A stretch of 5,055 nt of DNA, from assembly GCA_937896705.1 (NCBI GenBank), contig CALBOC010000211.1, forward strand, positions 1 to 5,055. Reading direction: 5' to 3'. This document shows positions 1 through 5,055 of this stretch, piece by piece (the stretch's first letter is position 1; each line of letters begins with the position of its first letter). The translations under genes and the position numbers were made by a program. The notes below the pieces were generated by a model, which saw only the letters and a program-made list of their open reading frames with translations, was not told the origin of the DNA and searched no databases. The stretch comes from an uncultured Micrococcaceae bacterium. Its GTDB lineage: Bacteria > Actinomycetota > Actinomycetes > Actinomycetales > Micrococcaceae.

Positions 1-421
1 CCCACCCGGCCGCGAGTGCTGAGATCACGGCTCCAAGAGCAAGTACGGCGGTAGTCAGCGAGCGCTTGATCCCGCCGGGCAAAGTGAAGGTTTGTATGAC
101 AAACATCAGTAACACGCCCAGCGCTATGGCGCCCCCGACCGGAGCCAGCCAGAGTTCCAGTGCCCGCTCTGAGAAACGTGTCCCAAGCGGGAGCAAACTC
201 ACCAGCCACACCGCTAAGAGCCCGGGCACAGCCAGTCCGGCGCTCACGCCCAACCGCGGCCGGGTGTTGACCGTCATCGGCCATGCCAGGGAGAACACGA
301 CAACCAGCACGGACAGGACCAACGGCCCGGTGTAGGTTGGCAGGTTCGGCAAAAAGACCGTGACGATCGCGAGGATCGTCGCTGCGGCAACCGTGGTGAA
401 AGCTGAAATTGTTCTGCGCAC
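1..421 (-). CDS. Unidentified multi-pass membrane protein, 5' part only
   Basis: An open minus-strand frame starts at GTG (421-419) and runs off the left edge after 140 complete codons; the C-terminus is missing. The codon just upstream of the GTG is an in-frame stop (TAG), so the gene cannot start earlier. The protein begins MRRTISAFTT and is strongly hydrophobic, with about five likely membrane helices near residues 6-24, 33-48, 60-77, 91-110 and 121-139. The joining loops are short and hold most of the charges (for example TRPR near 53-56 and GGIKR near 116-120). The basic N-terminus suggests it lies in the cytoplasm. I recognise no family motif, so function is open: a transporter, a polytopic enzyme or a protein of unknown function are all possible. 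It is transcribed away from mshD, which fits a shared divergent promoter region. No good Shine-Dalgarno sequence precedes the GTG, so it may be translated leaderless. Confidence 0.7.
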   Translation of the reverse strand, partial: MRRTISAFTTVAAATILAIVTVFLPNLPTYTGPLVLSVLVVVFSLAWPMTVNTRPRLGVSAGLAVPGLLAVWLVSLLPLGTRFSERALELWLAPVGGAIALGVLLMFVIQTFTLPGGIKRSLTTAVLALGAVISALAAGW

Positions 422-508
422 CTATCTATCATGGCATGTAGCGCCGCAAAACTTGGGCCGAAAGACAAGTGTGCGATGAAGAACTAACCGAACAGTTATT
501 CTGGTGAC
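422..508. promoter_or_regulatory. Divergent intergenic region
   Basis: These 87 bp separate two genes that point away from each other, so promoters for both must lie here or inside the genes. On the plus strand TATTCT sits at the correct distance for transcription to begin at the mshD ATG. On the minus strand, CATGAT occupies -12 to -7 relative to the GTG at 421 and matches TATAAT only in part. No convincing -35 hexamer or operator palindrome is visible. Confidence 0.6.
497..502 (+). promoter_or_regulatory. Candidate -10 element of a leaderless mshD promoter
   Basis: The hexamer TATTCT fits the actinobacterial TANNNT -10 pattern. It occupies exactly -12 to -7 if transcription begins at the A of the mshD ATG (509), the usual geometry for leaderless genes. 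The only purine-rich stretch nearby, GGTGA at 503-507, is one base from the ATG, too close to serve as a normal ribosome binding site. A -35 box is not evident, so this rests on one hexamer and its spacing. Confidence 0.5.
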
Positions 509-1417
509 ATGACTGATTTGCGCGTGTTGTGCCCTTCCGAAACCTCCGATGAGCTGTCTAATCTCCGTCTTCTTGCTAACCGCGGTGTTGCCGCCGACCA
601 CAATGAACCTTTTGGGGATCAGACTTGGGTTGAACTCACCTCTGGCAATGCGTGGCTCATTACCACCGGAGAACCGGAACTCACGGGTGCTTCCACCATC
701 ATCATCCCAACTGACCAGGCCCAGCCGGTATTGATCGAACTCGTAGTTGACCCAGATGCTCGCGGTGAAGGTCTGGGCCGCGCACTGGTCGATGCGACCA
801 AAACTCTCATCACCCAAGAGGCCAGCGAAGATCAGGTCATTACCGCGTGGTCGCACGGTGATCATCCTGCCGCGCGTGGCCTCGCTGCTGGTGTGGGGCT
901 GGAGCCGGTACGCATTTTGTATCGTATGGCGATGGAAATTGATCGCGAATCCTTCGGCGATGTTAACGTGCCCGCCGGATATTCGATTCGCACGTTTGAA
1001 CCCGGCATTGACGATGCCGCCTGGCTTGAGCTCAATGCCACGGCTTTTGCCGACCACCCCGAACAAGGGCAATTGACCCAAAAAGATCTGGACGCCAGAA
1101 AAGCAGAAGATTGGTTTGATCCGGCTGGCTTTTTTATTGCTGAAGATTCCACGGGCACCCCGGTGGGTTTCCATTGGACCAAAACACCCGTGGGCTCTGC
1201 CGCCGGGGAAGTCTATGCGGTTGGCGTGCACCCGAAAACCCAGGGCACGGGGTTAGGTAAAGCCTTGACGCTCCACGGGATGAATCACCTGGCCGCGGCT
1301 GGGCTGGAAAAGATTGTCCTGTACGTTGATGATGAGAACCGCCCGGCAGTGAACTTGTACAATTCATTGGGCTTCGGTGTGGAAAACACTGACGTCATGT
1401 TCTCCTCCACGAGCTAA
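509..1417 (+). CDS. mshD: Mycothiol synthase (mycothiol acetyltransferase) MshD
   Basis: MshD transfers an acetyl group from acetyl-CoA to the cysteine amine of Cys-GlcN-Ins, the last step of mycothiol synthesis in the cytoplasm. The protein has 302 residues, normal for the family, and shows the typical tandem of two GNAT domains. The N-terminal one has an acetyl-CoA motif near 79-93 (VVDPDARGEGLGRAL), followed by WSHGDHPAARGLA at 114-126. The C-terminal one has AFADHPEQG at 179-187, FDPAGF at 203-208, YAVGVHPKTQGTGLGKAL at 236-252 and LYNSLGF at 283-289. Glu234 and Tyr284 fall where the M. tuberculosis enzyme, as I recall, has its proposed acid/base pair Glu234 and Tyr294. The ATG at 509 lacks a usable Shine-Dalgarno sequence but lies at the expected start site of a promoter. 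The NUDIX gene follows after 7 bases, so the two are probably co-transcribed. In some relatives I recall ppk lying between them; it is absent here. Confidence 0.96.
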   Translation: MTDLRVLCPSETSDELSNLRLLANRGVAADHNEPFGDQTWVELTSGNAWLITTGEPELTGASTIIIPTDQAQPVLIELVVDPDARGEGLGRALVDATKTLITQEASEDQVITAWSHGDHPAARGLAAGVGLEPVRILYRMAMEIDRESFGDVNVPAGYSIRTFEPGIDDAAWLELNATAFADHPEQGQLTQKDLDARKAEDWFDPAGFFIAEDSTGTPVGFHWTKTPVGSAAGEVYAVGVHPKTQGTGLGKALTLHGMNHLAAAGLEKIVLYVDDENRPAVNLYNSLGFGVENTDVMFSSTS

Positions 1418-1419
1418 GG
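1415..1419 (+). promoter_or_regulatory. Ribosome binding site overlapping the mshD stop codon
   Basis: TAAGG combines the mshD stop codon (TAA, 1415-1417) with a short Shine-Dalgarno core, five bases before the ATG at 1425. It supports that ATG over the one at 1377 in the same frame, and suggests that translation of the second gene is coupled to termination of mshD. Confidence 0.55.
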
Positions 1420-1424
1420 TATAC

Positions 1425-2438
1425 ATGCGCCCGGCTAAACGCATCGGCAAACTCACGACCACCCGCGCTACCGCAACCACCACCGACGAAGGTGCCAACG
1501 CCAAAGTATTGGCAGCCGGTACGCTGCCCTGGCGCATTAAAGGTGGGCAGCTGCAGGTCCTGTTGATTCACCGCCCCGAGTACGACGACTGGTCGTGGCC
1601 AAAAGGCCGCTTGGGCGCCAATGAGACCCTGCCCGAAACAGCCTGGCGTGAGACCAAGGAAGAAGTAGGCCTCAACCTCTCGCTGGGTATCCCGCTGGGT
1701 GTCATTCGGTATAAAAACCCCAATGGTAAGAACCGCAAAGAGGTCTGGTATTGGGCGGCACGCGTCGTCGACAAAAAGCCAACCGTAGACGGCACAGAAG
1801 TCGACGCCACCCGCTGGGCGACAGTTGAACAAGCCCGGCAACTTCTATCTAAAACCGTGGATCACAAACCACTCGACATGCTGGCGCAAGCCTATGATGA
1901 CAAGCAGCTAGCCACGATCCCGTTCATTGTGTTGCGTCAGGCAAAACCTATTCCGGCCGAGTCGTGGACCAAGGATGAGGTGGATCGGCCCCTAGCCGAA
2001 TCGGGGTACACCCAGGCCAAAGCAGTGGCCCGACTGCTGCGTGCGTGGAAACCGACTCGTATCGTGACTTCAAAGTACACGCGCTCGTTAGAAACCATCG
2101 CACCGTATGTGAAAAAGCACGGCGGAAGTGTGCGTACCAAACGCTGGTTGAACATCAACACAGCCGCCAGCCACCCCAAACACCTGGCACGCCGGCTGCA
2201 TCAGGAGCTCAAACGGTTGGAACCGAGCATGATCTGTTCCCAACCATCGGTCATCAAACGTGTGCTGAAAGAAGTCAAAGCACTCGTCAAGGGTGATGAG
2301 ACGCTTATCAATGCGAAGGTTATTATCTCTGGCAAGAAGTCGAATCTGGCGTCCGGTTCGATCCTGGTGGCCCACCGAGCCAAACATCAAAGTGGCCGCC
2401 TTGTCGCTATCGAACGCTATGACCCATTGGTGAAATAG
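1425..2438 (+). CDS. NUDIX hydrolase with C-terminal histidine-phosphatase-like domain (MutT1-like)
   Basis: The domain order is that of mycobacterial MutT1, which hydrolyses 8-oxo-dGTP/8-oxo-GTP and diadenosine polyphosphates. Of 337 residues, the first 25 or so are rich in Thr and Ala and probably disordered. The NUDIX domain spans about 28-145. Its box runs from G61 to L83 and keeps every catalytic position (E67, R75, E76, E79, E80), with Thr at a position that is usually hydrophobic. It is preceded by WSWPKG (56-61). The C-terminal domain (about 165-337) resembles the SixA/phosphoglycerate-mutase fold: DRPLAESG at 187-194, R220 in TSKYTRSLET, and LVAH near 314-317. The catalytic RHG-type motif, however, reads LRQAK (170-174), with Gln172 (codon 1938-1940) in place of the phosphorylated His. 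The position of the second His reads CSQP, with Gln273 (codon 2241-2243). The phosphatase half is therefore probably inactive while the NUDIX half should work. An ATG at 1377 in the same frame would overlap mshD deeply and is less likely. Confidence 0.92.
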   Translation: MRPAKRIGKLTTTRATATTTDEGANAKVLAAGTLPWRIKGGQLQVLLIHRPEYDDWSWPKGRLGANETLPETAWRETKEEVGLNLSLGIPLGVIRYKNPNGKNRKEVWYWAARVVDKKPTVDGTEVDATRWATVEQARQLLSKTVDHKPLDMLAQAYDDKQLATIPFIVLRQAKPIPAESWTKDEVDRPLAESGYTQAKAVARLLRAWKPTRIVTSKYTRSLETIAPYVKKHGGSVRTKRWLNINTAASHPKHLARRLHQELKRLEPSMICSQPSVIKRVLKEVKALVKGDETLINAKVIISGKKSNLASGSILVAHRAKHQSGRLVAIERYDPLVK

Positions 2439-2481
2439 GAGCCGACCGATACCGGCCGTACCGCCTGCCCCGGCGCCTTGG

Positions 2482-2487
2482 TAGGCT
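2482..2487 (+). promoter_or_regulatory. -10 element TAGGCT, probable leaderless promoter of the GNAT-thyA-folA-asd cluster
   Basis: TAGGCT is a very good actinobacterial -10 hexamer (TANNNT). It occupies -12 to -7 relative to the ATG at 2494, so transcription would begin at the start codon itself. It lies in the only real gap (2439-2493) between the NUDIX gene and the next five genes, which makes it the natural promoter of that cluster. No clear -35 box is visible 16-18 bases upstream. GGGA at 2488-2491, two bases from the ATG, is a poor alternative ribosome binding site. Confidence 0.6.
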
Positions 2488-2493
2488 GGGAAT

Positions 2494-2868
2494 ATGACTA
2501 CCTCGCCAGGCACGCAACCTGCCAAAATCGTGCACGAGCATCTGCGGCTCGTCCATGCTCCCGCCAAGGACCGGTTCGAGCTCTACCAAGATCGTCCCGA
2601 AACCGGCGACAGTGTATTCATCGGCTTCATTGGTTATCGCATGGCAGAAGAAGACCCCGACGTGTATGTACTGCAGCATACGATCGTGGCCGAACAGTAC
2701 GGCCGCCAAGGCTATGCCCGCGCATTGACTACCCTGGTGTTGGAGGACCTGGCAAAACGGGAACAAAAGTTCACGACGCAGTGTTCTTATATTGTGGACT
2801 ATTTGCGCAGGTATCCCGAATATTTGCGACTGGTGACCAACCCCGGCGCCCGATCATCACGGAAATAA
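2494..2868 (+). CDS. Small GNAT-family N-acetyltransferase (YjdJ/NATD1-like)
   Basis: A 124-residue protein with the short GNAT fold of the YjdJ / GTLF3B-NATD1 group (Pfam Acetyltransf_CG, from memory). Recognisable features in order are RFELY at 27-31, a GFIGYRM strand at 44-50, QHTIV at 61-65, the acetyl-CoA loop GRQGYARAL at 70-78, Cys97 in TQCSYI, and RYPEYLRLV at 106-114. The loop is slightly degenerate: the usual first Arg/Gln of R/Q-x-x-G-x-G/A is Gly70, while Gly73 and Ala75 are kept. The substrate is unknown; members of this group are generally uncharacterised. The final ten residues are basic and past the fold. The gene begins at the probable leaderless start under TAGGCT and ends five bases before thyA, so it appears to be the first gene of the thyA-folA operon. 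The fold is clear, but nothing ties its job to folate metabolism. Confidence 0.88.
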   Translation: MTTSPGTQPAKIVHEHLRLVHAPAKDRFELYQDRPETGDSVFIGFIGYRMAEEDPDVYVLQHTIVAEQYGRQGYARALTTLVLEDLAKREQKFTTQCSYIVDYLRRYPEYLRLVTNPGARSSRK

Positions 2869-2871
2869 GGA
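2867..2871 (+). promoter_or_regulatory. Ribosome binding site of thyA, closely spaced
   Basis: AAGGA begins inside the stop codon of the GNAT gene and ends two bases before the thyA ATG at 2874. The spacing is shorter than usual, but the match and the overlap with the upstream stop suggest translational coupling. It selects 2874 over any start further upstream in the same frame. Confidence 0.5.
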
Positions 2872-2873
2872 AT

Positions 2874-3701
2874 ATGACCGCTACCTCCATTGAGACCCCG
2901 TACGAAGAGTTGCTAGCAGATGTGCTCGAACATGGCACACTGACAACTGATCGCACCGGAACCGGAACCTATTCGGTTTTCGGACGCCAGATTCGGTACA
3001 ACTTGGCCGAGTATTTTCCGCTGATCACCACCAAACGCGTCCACTTCAAATCGGCTGCACTGGAGCTGATCTGGTTCCTCAATGGTGAGTCCAATGTGAA
3101 ATGGCTTCAAGAACGCGGCGTGCGCATTTGGAATGAATGGGCCGATGAAGATGGCGAACTCGGACCCGTCTACGGTGTGCAGTGGCGTTCATGGCCCGCC
3201 CCCAACGGTGAGTCCATCGACCAGATCAGCCAGGTCATGGAATCTTTAGCCAATAGCCCCGGGTCCCGCCGTCACTTGGTCTCAGCATGGAATCCCGGAC
3301 AGCTCGATGAGATGGCTCTGCCCGCATGTCACGCGATGTTCCAGTTCCACGTCCAGCCAGAAGAAAACGGTCCGGGCAAACTATCGTGTCAGCTCTACCA
3401 GCGCTCAGCCGATATGTTTCTGGGCGTGCCGTTCAACATCGCCGAGTACTCGCTGCTGACCATGATGATGGCTCACCAGCTGGGGTATAACCCCGGTGAA
3501 TTTATCTGGACTGGCGGGGACGTCCACATCTATTCCAACCACGTTGACCAAGTCCGCGAACAACTCACGCGCGAACCGTACCCGTATCCACAGTTGCGCT
3601 TCCGTCGGAAACCAAAAGATCTGTTCAGCTACGAATGGGAAGACTTCGAACTTGTCGAATATCAACACCACCCCACCATCAAAGCTCCAGTTGCCGTCTG
3701 A
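2874..3701 (+). CDS. thyA: Thymidylate synthase ThyA
   Basis: ThyA methylates dUMP to dTMP with 5,10-methylene-tetrahydrofolate, releasing dihydrofolate; it works as a cytoplasmic homodimer. The 275-residue protein aligns along its whole length with E. coli ThyA (264 residues). The difference is about six extra N-terminal residues and about five extra at 161-168, between the FQF strand and [10 protein letters not shown]. Key residues are present: Arg27 in DRTGTGT, Glu64, Arg132-Arg133, the nucleophile Cys152 in PACHAMFQF, Asp180, Asn188 in PFNIAEYS, and His218 and Tyr220 in VHIYSNH. The C-terminus PTIKAPVAV closes the active site as in other ThyA proteins. An open frame extends upstream to 2478, but it overlaps the GNAT gene and has no homology to ThyA. 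FolA follows with overlap or a 13-base gap, so the enzyme that consumes the dihydrofolate product is translated right after it. This is the classical enzyme, not flavin-dependent ThyX. Confidence 0.99.
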   Translation: MTATSIETPYEELLADVLEHGTLTTDRTGTGTYSVFGRQIRYNLAEYFPLITTKRVHFKSAALELIWFLNGESNVKWLQERGVRIWNEWADEDGELGPVYGVQWRSWPAPNGESIDQISQVMESLANSPGSRRHLVSAWNPGQLDEMALPACHAMFQFHVQPEENGPGKLSCQLYQRSADMFLGVPFNIAEYSLLTMMMAHQLGYNPGEFIWTGGDVHIYSNHVDQVREQLTREPYPYPQLRFRRKPKDLFSYEWEDFELVEYQHHPTIKAPVAV

Positions 3702-4245
3702 TACCCAGCTGGGCATGGTCTGGGCCCAAAGCCTCAATGGCGTCATTGGGCTCGACGGTGATATGCCCTGGAATGTGCCCGAGGATTTGCAACATTTCAA
3801 ACGTGTGACCATGGAGCAGGTCCTGGTCATGGGGCGCAAAACCTGGGCGTCGTTTCCAGACTCCGTGCGACCGCTGCCAGGTCGCACTTCGGTAGTGGTC
3901 TCCCAAAGCTTTAGCGAAGACCCTTCGGACCCGAAGCTTCAAGACGACAGCGTCCATGTGGCGGCTGATTTACAAGCCGGTCTGGAACTTGCCGGTGAGC
4001 TTAAGACGGGACCCATAATTTGGGTCATCGGTGGGGGCAGCCTATATGATCAGGCACTAGACCTCGCCACCGTGGTAGAACGCAGCGTGTTCAACCTCGA
4101 CATTGTCGGCGACACATATGCCCCCGAACTCAATGACTCATGGTCACTGAGCACCCAGGATCCAGCAAACGGTTGGCATATGTCGAAATCCTCGGTGCAA
4201 TACCGGTTCGAACGATGGGAGCGCACCCTTGACGAAGACCACTAA
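3691..4245 (+). CDS. folA: Dihydrofolate reductase
   Basis: FolA reduces dihydrofolate to tetrahydrofolate with NADPH and so recycles the product of ThyA. From the TTG at 3691 it has 184 residues; from the ATG at 3715, 176. Numbered from the ATG, motifs are [10 protein letters not shown] (3-12), [15 protein letters not shown] (15-29) with Asp24 at the position of the catalytic Asp27 in the M. tuberculosis enzyme, [17 protein letters not shown] and the NADPH-binding WVIGGGSLY. The start is uncertain. The ATG would cut three residues from the first beta strand relative to M. tuberculosis DHFR (which begins MVGLIWAQ). The TTG restores the strand and overlaps thyA by 11 bases, but neither start has a recognisable ribosome binding site. 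A rare CTG at 3709 is a third option. The end overlaps the next gene by 17 bases. Function is certain; only the N-terminus is in doubt. Confidence 0.96.
   Translation: MPSDTQLGMVWAQSLNGVIGLDGDMPWNVPEDLQHFKRVTMEQVLVMGRKTWASFPDSVRPLPGRTSVVVSQSFSEDPSDPKLQDDSVHVAADLQAGLELAGELKTGPIIWVIGGGSLYDQALDLATVVERSVFNLDIVGDTYAPELNDSWSLSTQDPANGWHMSKSSVQYRFERWERTLDEDH
3865..3887. repeat. Perfect 8-bp inverted repeat inside folA
   Basis: GTGCGACC (3865-3872) and GGTCGCAC (3880-3887) are exact reverse complements around a 7-base loop. The hairpin would form in folA mRNA across the codons for the conserved segment VRPLPGRTS. No run of T follows, so it is not an intrinsic terminator. It may be a chance product of coding constraint. 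Confidence 0.6.
4217..4221 (+). promoter_or_regulatory. Ribosome binding site inside the end of folA
   Basis: GGGAG lies seven bases before the TTG at 4229, ideal spacing and one of the best Shine-Dalgarno matches in the window. It decides the start of the small membrane protein in favour of this TTG over GTG 4256 or ATG 4271, and places that start within the folA coding region. Confidence 0.6.
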
Positions 4246-4471
4246 CACCGCACCGGTGTCGCAGCGCCAGATGGTGCTGGCATTCATCGGTCTGGTAGCC
4301 GGTCCCCTGCTGGCTTTAGTGTCGGCCGGGATGGGCCTTTACCTGGTGTTGACCGGTAAAACTATCGCCGGTGTCCTTTTTATCCTCGTGCTAACCCAAG
4401 CATTTATTGGCGTGGGGCTGTGGGCCTATAACGCACGGAAAAAACACGCTCTAGCCCAGAAGGAAGACTAA
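4229..4471 (+). CDS. Small two-helix membrane protein of unknown function
   Basis: An 80-residue protein, starting [14 protein letters not shown], with two strongly hydrophobic segments at about 15-41 and 46-67. A very short turn (TGKT, 42-45) joins them, and a basic then acidic tail follows (ARKKHALAQKED). The positive charges at both ends predict a hairpin with N- and C-termini in the cytoplasm. There is no signal peptide cleavage motif, no cysteine and no recognisable catalytic residue. TTG is the chosen start because a well-spaced GGGAG precedes it and because the gene then overlaps folA by 17 bases, typical of coupled translation. Asd begins six bases after its stop. I do not recognise a family by name. 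A gene of this kind between folA and asd seems familiar from related actinobacteria, but that is recollection. A role in transport, as a membrane adaptor, or none connected to its neighbours are all possible. Confidence 0.82.
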   Translation: MTKTTNTAPVSQRQMVLAFIGLVAGPLLALVSAGMGLYLVLTGKTIAGVLFILVLTQAFIGVGLWAYNARKKHALAQKED

Positions 4472-4477
4472 AACGTT

Positions 4478-5055
4478 ATGACTCAACAAACTTCAGAGGC
4501 TCCTGTGTACGCTGATGCCGCTTCCCGCCCCTCCGTTGGGCTCATCGGTTGGCGCGGCATGGTCGGATCCGTCCTCATGCAACGCATGGTCGAAGAAAAC
4601 GACTTCGCCAAAATCAATCCGGTATTCTTCTCGACATCCAACGCTGGTGGCCCGGTACCCGAACTGCCAGGCGTGGATACTTCAGAAACCCTCCAAGACG
4701 CTCATGATCTTGAGACCCTGGCGAAACTGCCCATCATTTTGACCACCCAGGGCGGCGACTACACCAACGAGGTCTATCCGAAACTGCGTGATGCCGGTTG
4801 GGATGGTATCTGGATTGATGCCGCTTCCGCGCTGCGCATGGACGATGAGTCAATCATTGTGTTGGATCCGGTCAACCGAGACCAGATTGATGCCGGTCTG
4901 AAAAACGGCGTCAATCAGTTCGTCGGCGGCAACTGTACCGTTTCTCTAATGCTGCTGGGTCTTGGTGGGCTGATGCGCAACGGCCTGGTCGAATGGGGCA
5001 CCGCCATGACCTACCAAGCTGCTTCCGGTGGCGGCGCTCGCCACATGCGTGAGCT
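4478..5055 (+). CDS. asd: Aspartate-semialdehyde dehydrogenase, N-terminal half (cut by window edge)
   Basis: Asd reduces aspartyl-4-phosphate to aspartate-4-semialdehyde with NADPH, the branch point toward lysine and diaminopimelate, methionine and threonine. The window holds 192 complete codons of a protein that should be near 370-390 residues. Residues 20-45 carry the nucleotide-binding start [20 protein letters not shown]. Then come [11 protein letters not shown] (48-58), [15 protein letters not shown] (90-104), [10 protein letters not shown] (112-121), LDPVNRD (129-135), the nucleophile Cys153 in [10 protein letters not shown] (150-159), and [16 protein letters not shown] (178-193). This closely matches the E. 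coli enzyme (Cys135), not the GATGQVG-type Asd of Corynebacterium and Mycobacterium. The N-terminus is about 18 residues longer than in E. coli. AGGA at 4461-4464 is 13 bases from the ATG, rather far for a ribosome binding site, so translation may depend on coupling with the preceding gene, whose stop is six bases away. Confidence 0.97.
   Translation, partial: MTQQTSEAPVYADAASRPSVGLIGWRGMVGSVLMQRMVEENDFAKINPVFFSTSNAGGPVPELPGVDTSETLQDAHDLETLAKLPIILTTQGGDYTNEVYPKLRDAGWDGIWIDAASALRMDDESIIVLDPVNRDQIDAGLKNGVNQFVGGNCTVSLMLLGLGGLMRNGLVEWGTAMTYQAASGGGARHMRE

Noticed and set aside
66..335. 89-codon plus-strand open frame at the left end
   Set aside because: It is antisense to the hydrophobic minus-strand frame, and its Ser/Thr/Pro-rich product resembles a shadow translation.
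274..468. 64-codon minus-strand frame starting with ATG near the divergent promoter
   Set aside because: Its frame gives an Arg/Cys/Ser-rich product, while the GTG frame beginning at 421 gives a coherent membrane protein that continues to the window edge.
422..1231. 269-codon open frame on the minus strand opposite mshD
   Set aside because: It lies antisense to a gene whose conserved GNAT motifs fix the coding frame; the translated product has no recognisable domain and is explained by codon bias of the opposite strand.
1377..1424. Earlier ATG for the NUDIX gene, overlapping the mshD 3' end by 41 bases
   Set aside because: The 16 added residues are not part of the NUDIX fold. The ATG at 1425 lies five bases after TAAGG and directly follows mshD.
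2439..2481. Possible terminator after the NUDIX gene
   Set aside because: Only a short GC-rich dyad (CGGCCG) is present, with no stable longer stem and no T-run.
2478..2873. N-terminal extension of thyA up to 2478, giving a 407-residue protein
   Set aside because: The extension overlaps the whole GNAT gene, is rich in Arg and Cys like an out-of-frame translation, and has no match to ThyA. The ATG at 2874 has a ribosome binding site and the correct family length.
3496..3690. Upstream extension of the folA frame into thyA
   Set aside because: The added residues are low-complexity Ser/Thr/Asn-rich sequence typical of a shifted reading of thyA and exceed any DHFR N-terminus.
4515..4742. 75-codon open frame inside asd
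   Set aside because: It overlaps the asd frame, whose catalytic motifs are unambiguous.

Overview
The window looks like chromosomal housekeeping DNA from an actinobacterium. The strongest clue is a full-length MshD, the last enzyme of mycothiol synthesis, a thiol made only by Actinobacteria. GC content is moderate to high, non-ATG starts are used, and two genes have promoters placed for leaderless transcription. The run thyA - folA - small membrane protein - asd, together with a MutT1-like NUDIX gene next to mshD, reminds me of Micrococcales (Micrococcaceae and relatives). That placement comes from memory and was not searched.

Layout. At 1-421, on the minus strand, lies the 5' part of an unidentified multi-pass membrane protein that runs off the left edge. 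An 87-bp divergent intergenic region (422-508) separates it from mshD (509-1417, plus strand). Eight bases after mshD comes a two-domain gene (1425-2438): an N-terminal NUDIX hydrolase with an intact catalytic box and a C-terminal histidine-phosphatase-like domain that has lost its catalytic histidine. A 55-bp gap (2439-2493) carries a good -10 element (TAGGCT) and starts a second, tightly packed cluster: a small YjdJ/NATD1-type GNAT protein (2494-2868), thymidylate synthase thyA (2874-3701), dihydrofolate reductase folA (about 3691 or 3715 to 4245), an 80-residue two-helix membrane protein (4229-4471), and aspartate-semialdehyde dehydrogenase asd (from 4478, cut by the right edge). No stretch over 300 bases lacks a gene, and I see no terminator, tRNA, rRNA, CRISPR array or insertion sequence.

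How the genes fit together. ThyA makes dTMP and oxidises methylene-tetrahydrofolate to dihydrofolate; FolA regenerates tetrahydrofolate, so their direct coupling makes metabolic sense. Asd starts the branch from aspartate to lysine/diaminopimelate, methionine and threonine. MshD supplies the main redox thiol, and the NUDIX protein probably cleans or degrades nucleotides such as 8-oxo-dGTP or Ap4A, so the first pair may share a protective role (inference).

No obvious new multi-gene system is present. The observations most worth a second look are the degenerate phosphatase domain, the Asd that resembles the gamma-proteobacterial enzyme, the leaderless promoter geometry, and the unknown small membrane protein embedded between folA and asd.
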